DNA from: Lachnospiraceae bacterium C7
GTDB lineage: Bacteria; Bacillota; Clostridia; Lachnospirales; Lachnospiraceae
Reading direction: 5' to 3'
Assembly (NCBI GenBank): GCA_900113385.1
Contig: FOPE01000029.1
Coordinates: 1 to 43,400, forward strand
Length of the DNA: 43,400 nucleotides
Part shown: piece after piece, positions 1-5,987 of the stretch
Layout of the letters: every line of letters begins with the position of its first letter
Numbering within the stretch: the first letter of the stretch is position 1
The notes under the pieces: model-generated
Databases searched by the model: none
Seen by the model: only the letters and a program-made list of their open reading frames with translations
Told to the model about the DNA's origin: nothing
Translations under genes and position numbers: made by a program

Positions 1-2
1 AA

Positions 3-209
3 AAACGTGGCTCCAGATATTTGCGATACGTACTATATAATGCGGCCAAATATGTCTGTCATTGGGATCCAACTTTTGCTGAATATCTAGCCAAGAAGCG
101 ATCCGAAGGTAAACATTATAATGTCGCTCTATCTCACGCTGTAAAAAAGCTAGTACGAGTCATTTATCATCTCGAAAAAACAAATCAGCAATACATTAAA
201 GCATCTTAA
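3..209 (+). CDS. IS110-family transposase, C-terminal end (cut by window edge)
   Basis: The frame is open from the first bases and reads KRGSRYLRYVLYNAAKYV, then KKRSEGKHYNVALSHAVKKL and RVIYHLE. This matches the C-terminal Transposase_20 part of IS110/IS116/IS902 transposases, which use a DEDD and serine pair for site-specific transposition. A TTG at 21 is an internal codon, not a start. Only about the last 68 residues are present, so it cannot be judged whether the element is intact. IS110 elements usually lack clear terminal inverted repeats, and none was recognised downstream. Confidence 0.85.
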   Translation, partial: KRGSRYLRYVLYNAAKYVCHWDPTFAEYLAKKRSEGKHYNVALSHAVKKLVRVIYHLEKTNQQYIKAS

Positions 210-236
210 CTTTTTCTAATTCAATACTCCTTTTTT

Positions 237-261
237 GAGCACCTACATAGATGCTCTTTTT
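237..261 (+). terminator. Weak hairpin plus T-run after the transposase
   Basis: GAGCA and TGCTC form a 5-bp stem followed by TTTTT, 28 bases after the transposase stop. The stem is short, so this is a tentative terminator. The rest of 262-475 is AT-rich, and I see no gene or further element in it. Confidence 0.35.
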
Positions 262-475
262 GTCATGCAGTTTTCAAGGTTCATAGAACTCCAACTGAGT
301 TCAAAATATATCTAAAATGCATTTCTGCACTTTAATCAAAAAATATCATTTTTTAACTTGACTTTTAATAGTTAGTCTTTCTTTTATAACAATAAATATT
401 TTCAAATTAATATGGTTTGTTTTATAATTTCTAGATAAATTATATCAAACATTTCATAGTAATATCAAATAATAA

Positions 476-513
476 AAAAAGACTCAGACGTAACACAAAA
501 TCTGAGTCTTTTT
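476..513. terminator. Bidirectional intrinsic terminator
   Basis: AAAAAGACTCAGA and its exact complement TCTGAGTCTTTTT enclose a 12-base loop. A-runs and T-runs on both sides make it functional in both directions. It most likely ends the minus-strand protease transcript and insulates it from the IS110 side. Confidence 0.8.
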
Positions 514-596
514 AATATATTCAATATAAATGGGGTTTATATTGATTTTCTGGTAGCCTTAACTATCTTCTGGGGTAGGATAGTTTGGTAAAACTA

Positions 597-1565
597 CTAG
601 TGTTGGCCAGCGGCACCTGTTCCTGAGGTTGCGGTACCTAAACCAAATTGTCTAACAACACTTGAATCATTAGTCAAGCCACAGTAGTACGCATCAAGTT
701 CACTTACCTCATTTGTGATGGAATCATAGAGGTATGAACCTGTTGGCTTATCAGAACATGTATACATAAGGTCATTACCCATAGATGTTCTTACATAATT
801 CATAAATTCATCAGAAAAATTAAGTTCTGTGGATTTCGCATATAAATCTGGTGCGCCGAAAGTGTGTAAAATCTCATGAGCGTATACAGCTGGTGGGTTG
901 ACTTCCTGATAATCAACATTATACATATATACGATTTCATAAGGAGAAGGCATTCCTTCGTACCAATTTCTTGTGCAAGTAACAGCTTGTGAATTTTCAT
1001 CAGTATTCATACAAGTTAAGAAAACTACATTGTCAGCTTTATATTTAGCCATGAGACCATTTACATCAATATTTGCATCAATGAAATTCCAAATAGATTC
1101 ATCTTTGCCAGATCCGTTATCTTCTAGATCAATGCTAAATTGGGTGAAATAAGCAAGATCTTTATTTTTTTCAAAATCTGTGATGAAGTTGGCCTTTTTA
1201 CCATACTCTTTAGTAATGTCTTCAAGGTAGTCTCCTGCAATTCCGAGATATTTATTAATGTTGTGAATAGAAACTCGGTCTTTTTTACAGGAACGGTTCC
1301 AAGAATATCTTGTGTCACTGGCAAAAAGAGAGATAACTATAGTAGTGCCTTCAGGTGTCTCAGCACTTCCGTGAACAAAATCCTGTACAGTTTTTTGTTT
1401 GTGAGAAGTTACGCTTGGGGTAGCGCGTCGTTTAGATACTTTAGATACTTTTTTGCACTCTACAGTTGGATTATAAACCTGTGCATGAGTTGTTTGAGGA
1501 GTGGTATTAAATACCGATGATACTAATAAAGCCATAAGGCAAATAGAGGTAATAACTTTTTTCAT
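597..1565 (-). CDS. Secreted metzincin-like zinc metallopeptidase
   Basis: A 322-residue protein with an N-terminal signal peptide (MKK, then a hydrophobic stretch, with cleavage likely near the ALA/HAQ region around residue 28). The zinc site HEILHTFGAPD (residues 230-240) is the extended metzincin motif HExxHxxGxxD: His230, His234 and Asp240 are the expected ligands and Glu231 the catalytic base. A methionine in SMGNDLMY (261-268) could be the Met-turn. About 200 residues precede the motif without a recognised domain. Several cysteines suggest disulfides after export. The ATG follows AGAAAGGAC at good spacing. The substrate is unknown. It has its own promoter and terminator, so it is a single-gene unit. 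Confidence 0.75.
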   Translation of the reverse strand: MKKVITSICLMALLVSSVFNTTPQTTHAQVYNPTVECKKVSKVSKRRATPSVTSHKQKTVQDFVHGSAETPEGTTIVISLFASDTRYSWNRSCKKDRVSIHNINKYLGIAGDYLEDITKEYGKKANFITDFEKNKDLAYFTQFSIDLEDNGSGKDESIWNFIDANIDVNGLMAKYKADNVVFLTCMNTDENSQAVTCTRNWYEGMPSPYEIVYMYNVDYQEVNPPAVYAHEILHTFGAPDLYAKSTELNFSDEFMNYVRTSMGNDLMYTCSDKPTGSYLYDSITNEVSELDAYYCGLTNDSSVVRQFGLGTATSGTGAAGQH

Positions 1566-1700
1566 TTTATCTAGTCCTTTCTTGATGTGAAAAGTTTTAC
1601 GCTTAGTAACATTTAGAACCGAGGTTCTTTTCTTCTCAGGAGTACTTATAAAATAAGTTTAAAATTAACACTAGTGCACATAGTTTGTTAATTCTTAATT

Positions 1701-1730
1701 AGTATAAAGGCAAACATAGGGAACTGTCAA
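1701..1730 (-). promoter_or_regulatory. Promoter of the metallopeptidase gene
   Basis: On the minus strand TTGACA (1725-1730) is followed after 18 bases by TATACT (1701-1706), a near-consensus sigma-A promoter. It leaves a 5' leader of about 130 bases, which contains a small palindrome AGAACCGAGGTTCT at 1615-1628. Confidence 0.7.
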
Positions 1731-1734
1731 ATAT

Positions 1735-2130
1735 TTAACCAAAAACGCTAAAAGTAAATGTTGCAGTAGCTAATACAGTTTTATTTTCATCAGTAATATC
1801 TACATCAATAACACTAATGCGTTTTCCTTGTTTAAGAATTCTTGCCCATCCCATAATCTTTTCGCAATTAATTGCAGGACGAAGATAATGAATATTTGAA
1901 TCAACTGTAGTCATTTTTTTCCCGGTGGAAAAGGCTGCAATTCCGGCAACATTATCTGCTAACGTAAAAATACAACCGCCATGCACAGAACCAATAGGAT
2001 TAAAATGCTCAGGTTTTAAAATCAACTCAGCAACGGCTTGTTCTTTAGATGCAGAAACAAGTTTTAATCCAAGTAGGTTGGCAAAGCGGTTGGTTGTGAT
2101 AGTTTCATATTCTAATTGTGTTAAATTCAT
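1735..2130 (-). CDS. PaaI-like hotdog-fold thioesterase
   Basis: About 131 residues, the usual size of single-domain hotdog thioesterases. The core HFNPIGSVHGGCIFTLAD matches the PaaI/YigI family: the HGG segment sits at the start of the central helix, and a downstream Asp or Glu activates water. It probably hydrolyses an acyl-CoA or aryl-CoA thioester; the substrate cannot be read from sequence. A GTG at 2142 would add four residues, but AGAAAGTGAG lies 7 bases before the ATG at 2130, which makes the ATG the better start. Confidence 0.75.
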   Translation of the reverse strand: MNLTQLEYETITTNRFANLLGLKLVSASKEQAVAELILKPEHFNPIGSVHGGCIFTLADNVAGIAAFSTGKKMTTVDSNIHYLRPAINCEKIMGWARILKQGKRISVIDVDITDENKTVLATATFTFSVFG

Positions 2131-2214
2131 TGTAAATCTCACTTTCTATTTCAAAATAATTCTTCATAAAGCATAACACATTGTAAGGAAATAGAAAATT
2201 GGAAAATCAACATA

Positions 2215-2649
2215 CTAAAAATCCAAATCGATTTGTATCCCTTTTAAATCATCATGAGTTAGACCAGATTTTTTTATCATATGGTCAATGTCTTTATGGG
2301 CAATTTCGATATCAGAGTTAAATCCATTTTCATAGAATTTCTTTTCAAATTGTTGAGAATATTCTTTTAATTTTTTTCTACGTTTAGCAATTTCATCTGC
2401 TCTTTTTTTACTTTCAGCTTCTTTATTTATAGCATCTCCACCATTATATGCACTTTGCATAAGATGATAAGCTCTATCTCGAGTCATAGCACGCATATTA
2501 GCGATACGATTAGTAATTTCAAAATCTTGAAAAAAAGAAAGCTCAGTTTCATTTGTAACTTGTTTTATAGTTGAAGATGTATCAGTATTAGAATAATGGT
2601 TTGAAGTTGAAGATTGAGTAGATTTTGCTGATTCTATTCTTAAACTCAT
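2215..2649 (-). CDS. Hypothetical charged helical protein
   Basis: Not recognised. About 144 residues: a Ser/Thr-rich N-terminus (STQSSTSNHYSNTDTSS), a middle part with RIANMRAMTRDRAYHLM, then a Lys/Arg/Glu-rich probable coiled coil (KKRADEIAKRRKKLKEYSQQ). No signal peptide or membrane segment. The frame is open to 2733, but AGAAAGGA lies 8 bases before the ATG at 2649, so I start there; an ATG two codons earlier is possible. An ACCGATAA box upstream raises the possibility of sigma-D control. Confidence 0.6.
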   Translation of the reverse strand: MSLRIESAKSTQSSTSNHYSNTDTSSTIKQVTNETELSFFQDFEITNRIANMRAMTRDRAYHLMQSAYNGGDAINKEAESKKRADEIAKRRKKLKEYSQQFEKKFYENGFNSDIEIAHKDIDHMIKKSGLTHDDLKGIQIDLDF

Positions 2650-2754
2650 AAGCATATTCCTTTCTGATTTGAAAACATATAGTTTCGTTTTCTTATCTAA
2701 TTTAAAGTGAATTTTTAATTCCTTAAAATACATGTTACATCATTGTTGAATATT

Positions 2755-2762
2755 TTATCGGT
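2755..2762 (-). promoter_or_regulatory. Possible sigma-D/sigma-28 -10 box
   Basis: ACCGATAA on the minus strand resembles the sigma-28 -10 element GCCGATAA and lies about 105 bases before the hypothetical gene. No clear TAAA -35 is present at the right distance, so this is tentative. Confidence 0.2.
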
Positions 2763-2823
2763 GCATTTCTAAAAAATTATTATAATTTATTAAAAAAAAT
2801 TAAAAATAATATAACTATAAAAT

Positions 2824-2881
2824 AAAAGAAACTATTCCATAAAGAGATATAAATGAATCTCAAAGGAATAGCTTCTTTTTT
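2824..2881. terminator. Bidirectional terminator with nested stem
   Basis: AGAAACTATTCC pairs with GGAATAGCTTCT (one mismatch), and GAGAT pairs with ATCTC inside the loop. The 3' side ends in TTTTTT and the reverse side in TTTTATT. It ends the minus-strand K+ channel transcript. Confidence 0.7.
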
Positions 2882-2901
2882 GATGTCTCTGGTAAATGAA
2901 A

Positions 2902-3630
2902 TTATAATTGGAAACGTGATTTCTCTTTTTTTATTTCATCCATATAGGCTGCGGTAACAATACCTGAAGGAAGAGCGATAACTGCGACACCGACTAAAGC
3001 GGAAATCATTGTAAGAGCTCTACCAGCAGTAGTAACGGGAGAAATGTCGCCATACCCAATGGTTGTAATTGAAATTGTAGCCCAATATACAGCTTCAAAA
3101 AAACTTTTGAATAAATCAGGTTCAAGTTGAAAAATAAACATTGCAGAAGCAAGTATATACATAAAAGTGAGCATAAGAACAGCGAAAAGTTGCTTTTTTA
3201 CTCGTCTTAAAACATTTTCAATAACAACAACGGTGTCAGAATAACGTAATAATTTTAAAACTCTAAAAACTCTAAAAATTCTAAATAATCCTAGAGTTAC
3301 TGAAGTAGGATAAAAATATACAAGAGCAGGAATAATTGAAAGTAAATCAATTATAGACATTGGAGTTAAGCAATGTGCAATATAGGCCTTGTAACTTTTA
3401 ATTCCCATTTTATAGTCAGAAGTATAGAATCTAAGGAGATAGTCAAGAACAAAAACGAGAGAAGTAATTAAATCTATCAACTTAGAGTAGTCATTTTCAT
3501 GCTTCATTGTCAGAGGTATTAAACCTACTACGACAGCTATGGAAATTAATGTATCGTAAGCTTTACTTGCGCTATCTCCAGTGTGAGATTTTTCAACAAT
3601 TTCATAAATTCGTTTTTTATATTTGCTCAT
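2902..3630 (-). CDS. Voltage-gated-type potassium channel (Kv/KvAP-like)
   Basis: A 242-residue membrane protein with six predicted transmembrane segments. S4 carries regularly spaced basic residues in LFRIFRVFRVLKLLRY (Arg117, Arg120, Arg123, Lys126, Arg129). The pore loop has the K+ selectivity filter TTIGYGD (189-195). Together these define a 6TM voltage-gated K+ channel subunit that works as a tetramer in the cytoplasmic membrane. There is almost no C-terminal regulatory domain. The ATG follows AGAGGTGAT. A 51-codon membrane-protein gene ends 18 bases upstream on the same strand, so the two are probably cotranscribed. Confidence 0.88.
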   Translation of the reverse strand: MSKYKKRIYEIVEKSHTGDSASKAYDTLISIAVVVGLIPLTMKHENDYSKLIDLITSLVFVLDYLLRFYTSDYKMGIKSYKAYIAHCLTPMSIIDLLSIIPALVYFYPTSVTLGLFRIFRVFRVLKLLRYSDTVVVIENVLRRVKKQLFAVLMLTFMYILASAMFIFQLEPDLFKSFFEAVYWATISITTIGYGDISPVTTAGRALTMISALVGVAVIALPSGIVTAAYMDEIKKEKSRFQL

Positions 3631-3648
3631 GGATTATCACCTCTTTTG

Positions 3649-3804
3649 TTATCCTTCTATTAAAGATAAAATGCCTAAAATTATAAGTATAATATCAATA
3701 ATAATGCTGTTAAAAATTATAAAAGGTCCTAGGATTTCTCGTTTTTCTTTAGAACCACTATCATCAATAACAGTGTGTTTTGTTTTTAAATTAACTTTTT
3801 TCAT
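3649..3804 (-). CDS. Small single-pass membrane protein upstream of K+ channel
   Basis: A 51-codon gene: ATG at 3804 follows AGGAGAAATAA, and the stop TAA is at 3649-3651. The N-terminal half is polar and charged (MKKVNLKTKHTVIDDSGSKE). The C-terminal half is a strong hydrophobic helix rich in Ile and Leu (FIIFNSIIIDIILIILGIL). It ends 18 bases before the channel start, and the channel's ribosome binding site lies in that gap, which indicates an operon. No family recognised. It could be a channel partner or a stand-alone small membrane protein; that role is inference from position only. Confidence 0.65.
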   Translation of the reverse strand: MKKVNLKTKHTVIDDSGSKEKREILGPFIIFNSIIIDIILIILGILSLIEG

Positions 3805-3950
3805 TTATTTCTCCTAAATTATAAAGTATTTATAAATTTTATAATACTAATATCGGTTAAAAAAAAATAATAATAACCACGTAAAGAGAAAGAAAATCAC
3901 AAATATTTTCAAGGTCTTTAGTGACTAAGTTACATAATAAAAGAAAAAGA

Positions 3951-3982
3951 CTTGACTTTAAGTTGACTTGAAGGGTTATATT
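3951..3982 (+). promoter_or_regulatory. MerR-type promoter and operator for the DUF3737 gene
   Basis: -35 TTGACT (3952-3957) and -10 TATATT (3977-3982) are separated by 19 bases, the long spacer typical of MerR-activated promoters. The spacer holds an imperfect dyad, CTTTAAG and CTTGAAG (3956-3962 and 3967-3973), followed by GG, as in MerR-family operators. The cognate regulator is not encoded nearby. Confidence 0.6.
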
Positions 3983-4034
3983 ATAATTGAGAATATGTAG
4001 AGTAAAACACAAATAGAAAAAAGAGGTATATGTA

Positions 4035-4916
4035 ATGAGTGAAAATAAAAGATTTAATCCTATTGCTAGAAGCAATGAAGAAATATATCAAGAAGATTTT
4101 ACAGGAGAGAGAGCCTTATATCGTGGAAAAGATTTAAAAATTTATGATAGTATTTTTCATGATGGAGAATCACCATTAAAAGAAAGTAAAAATATAGAAA
4201 TTTATAATTGTGAATTTCAATATAAATATCCAGTATGGTACTCAGAAAATGTGTATGTAAAGGATAGTGTGTGGAAAGAATTAGGACGATCAGGTGTATG
4301 GTATACAAATCATATGACAGTAGAAGACAGTATGATTTGGGGACCTAAAAATTTTAGAAGATGTAGTGATATAACACTAAAAAATACATCACTTCCAGAT
4401 GCGCAAGAAACATTTTGGATGTGCAATGGGATTAGATTAGAAAATGTAATTGCAAAAGGAGATTATTTTGCAATGAACTCAGAAAATATTTATGCAGATA
4501 ATCTCCAACTTTATGGAAATTATGCATTTGACGGGGCAAAGAATATAGAGATACATAACAGTAAATTACTAACAAAAGATTGTTTTTGGAATTGTGAAAA
4601 TGTAACAGTTTATGATTCATATATTTCAGGTGAATATTTAGCTTGGAATACAAAAAAACTTACATTAATTAACTGTACAATAGAGTCGGATCAAGGATTA
4701 TGTTATATAGATAATCTTAAACTTGACAATTGCAAGGTTATAAACACAAAGTATGCCTTTGAATATTGTTATAACACAGATGCAAAAATAAATAGTAAAA
4801 TAGATTCGATTTTAAATCCAGGTTCAGGAAATATTACAGCAGAAGAAATTGGTGAAATTATTATAGAAGAAGATAATTGCCAGCCAGAAAAAACAACGAT
4901 TAACACAAATAAATAA
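4035..4916 (+). CDS. DUF3737 family protein (beta-helix-like)
   Basis: 293 residues matching the DUF3737 family: N-terminal DFTGERALYRGKDLKIYDS and FHDGESPLKESKNIEIYNC, then a series of 20-25-residue repeats with alternating hydrophobic residues (NITVxDSxxxG-like) as in right-handed beta-helix proteins. No signal peptide, so probably cytoplasmic. The biochemical function of the family is unknown. The ATG follows AAGAGG. The MerR-type promoter suggests induction by a chemical or redox stress sensed by an unlinked MerR regulator. Confidence 0.8.
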   Translation: MSENKRFNPIARSNEEIYQEDFTGERALYRGKDLKIYDSIFHDGESPLKESKNIEIYNCEFQYKYPVWYSENVYVKDSVWKELGRSGVWYTNHMTVEDSMIWGPKNFRRCSDITLKNTSLPDAQETFWMCNGIRLENVIAKGDYFAMNSENIYADNLQLYGNYAFDGAKNIEIHNSKLLTKDCFWNCENVTVYDSYISGEYLAWNTKKLTLINCTIESDQGLCYIDNLKLDNCKVINTKYAFEYCYNTDAKINSKIDSILNPGSGNITAEEIGEIIIEEDNCQPEKTTINTNK

Positions 4917-4986
4917 AATAACAAAAAGCAAATAAATAACTGACAAATATTAAAAATAAACAATATAATAAACTAACATATTAAAA

Positions 4987-5036
4987 AAGAGGACTATATA
5001 AAATGAGAAGTTTATCTCACGAAATATAGTCCTTTT
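4987..5036. terminator. Convergent-gene terminator
   Basis: AGGACTATA and TATAGTCCT form the outer stem, with an inner TGAGA/TCTCA stem. T-runs flank both sides. It separates the DUF3737 gene from the convergent ArsR gene. Confidence 0.75.
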
Positions 5037-5043
5037 CATTATA

Positions 5044-5403
5044 TTAAATATAAATATCAGCTATTTCCTCCATAGTATGACGTAAAGCTACACTAAGAGG
5101 TGAATCTGAAGCTTTATAATACATTTCTTTTCCTTTTCTTTGACTGATAATAAGTCCTGAACTTTTCAAAATTTTTAAATGATGAGAAATTGCAGGACTA
5201 GTCATATCAACAGCTGCAGCAATATTTATAACACATTCTTCTGTATGACATAAAATCCAAAAAATACGTAAGCGACTAGGATCGCCAAGATGTTTTAAAG
5301 CGGATGAGACGGTTTCTATAATATCGTCATCAGGAATTTGCGATAAAATTTCTTCGTCATTATCATTGTGATGATGTGGCAATTTAAGATCTTTATTTGT
5401 CAT
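5044..5403 (-). CDS. ArsR/SmtB-family metal-responsive repressor
   Basis: 119 residues with a winged helix-turn-helix: LGDPSRLRIFWILCHTEECV (about 38-57), then INIAAAVDMTSPAISHHLKIL (recognition helix) and GLIISQRKGKEMYYK (wing). The N-terminus is His/Asp-rich (HHHNDND). Likely metal ligands are that segment, the Cys in EECVINIAAA, and Asp/His residues of the last helix (SPLSVALRHTMEE). It lies divergent to the HMA and P-type ATPase genes, so it should repress them and itself until Zn, Cd or Pb releases it from DNA. Confidence 0.85.
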   Translation of the reverse strand: MTNKDLKLPHHHNDNDEEILSQIPDDDIIETVSSALKHLGDPSRLRIFWILCHTEECVINIAAAVDMTSPAISHHLKILKSSGLIISQRKGKEMYYKASDSPLSVALRHTMEEIADIYI

Positions 5404-5453
5404 GATATCACTCTTCTTTCTATAGAATTAATCCGAAAATTATGTAGAGATAT

Positions 5454-5502
5454 ATTATTAAATATATTTTTAATTGTATACATTAAAAAGAAATAAGTCA
5501 AA
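5454..5502 (-). promoter_or_regulatory. arsR-family gene promoter with operator-like palindrome
   Basis: On the minus strand TTTGAC (5497-5502) and TATACA (5475-5480) are 16 bases apart. Directly downstream of the -10, 5454-5477 is a degenerate palindrome matching 18 of 24 positions of the operator at 5571-5594, as expected for autoregulation. Confidence 0.5.
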
Positions 5503-5534
5503 CGAAAAAAGATATAAAAAGATAAGAAAATATA

Positions 5535-5594
5535 TTGACAATGGTAAAGAGAAGTATTATATTTAAATCAACGATTAAACATATATTTAATCGT
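5535..5594 (+). promoter_or_regulatory. HMA gene promoter with ArsR-type operator
   Basis: TTGACA (5535-5540) and TATATT (5558-5563) are 17 bases apart. Just downstream, ACGATTAAA and TTTAATCGT (5571-5594) form a perfect 9-bp inverted repeat with a 6-base centre, overlapping the expected start of transcription. This is the typical place for a repressor site. Confidence 0.65.
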
Positions 5595-5663
5595 ACCTTA
5601 AACAAATAACATATATTAAGTAATAAAATTTTACACTAATAAAAGTAAAGAGAGGTAAATATT

Positions 5664-5888
5664 ATGAAGAAGAGTTATAAGATTGATGTTGATTGTGCTA
5701 ATTGCGCAGCAAAAATGGAAGAGGCTGCAAAGAAAACAGCTGGTGTTAAAGATGCTACAGTTAATTTTATGACATTAAAGATGAAGGTAGAATTTGAAGA
5801 AGGTGTAGATCCAATGGATGTTATGCCAGTAGTTAGAGAAAATTGTAAAAAAGTAGAAGATGATTGTGAAATCTTTTACAAGAAGTAA
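5664..5888 (+). CDS. Stand-alone heavy-metal-associated (HMA) domain protein
   Basis: 74 residues forming one ferredoxin-like HMA domain. The metal-binding loop is DCANCAAK (CxxC). It ends in two further cysteines (ENCKK, DDCEIF). The ATG follows AGAGAGG. In many P1B ATPases this domain is fused to the pump's N-terminus; here it is a separate gene 100 bases before an ATPase that lacks it. It may deliver metal to the pump or sense it. Confidence 0.85.
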   Translation: MKKSYKIDVDCANCAAKMEEAAKKTAGVKDATVNFMTLKMKVEFEEGVDPMDVMPVVRENCKKVEDDCEIFYKK

Positions 5889-5900
5889 TATGTAAAAATT

Positions 5901-5930
5901 TTGACATTAATATGAACAAATGCTCATATG
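5901..5930 (+). promoter_or_regulatory. Second ArsR/SmtB-type operator before the P-type ATPase
   Basis: ATATGAACA and TGCTCATAT (5910-5918 and 5921-5929) form a 9-2-9 inverted repeat with one mismatch. This is the TGAACA-type site known for SmtB/CzrA/NmtR repressors. A TTGACA at 5901-5906 could be a -35, which would place the operator in the promoter spacer. The -10 is weak (TATGTT at 5927 or TCATAT at 5924). Confidence 0.55.
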
Positions 5931-5932
5931 TT

Positions 5933-5964
5933 ACACTAGAATGGCTGGTATGGCATTCTAGTGT
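5933..5964 (+). other. Stable hairpin in the leader of the P-type ATPase
   Basis: ACACTAGAATG and CATTCTAGTGT form an 11-bp perfect stem with a 10-base loop, ending 23 bases before the ATPase start. No T-run follows, so it is not an ordinary terminator. It could stabilise a processed mRNA or affect expression of the pump relative to the HMA gene. Confidence 0.5.
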
Positions 5965-5987
5965 ACAAATGATAAAGGATGAATGCT

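Noticed and set aside
1140-1520. 126-codon plus-strand frame
   Set aside because: It lies opposite the metallopeptidase gene, has no ribosome binding site and no recognisable protein pattern.
3623-3817. 64-codon plus-strand frame over the small membrane gene
   Set aside because: The minus strand has the ribosome binding site, a sensible protein and operon spacing; the plus frame has none.
5285-5300. Possible extra HMA or chaperone gene in the arsR region
   Set aside because: Only one open frame with coding character exists there, the ArsR gene.
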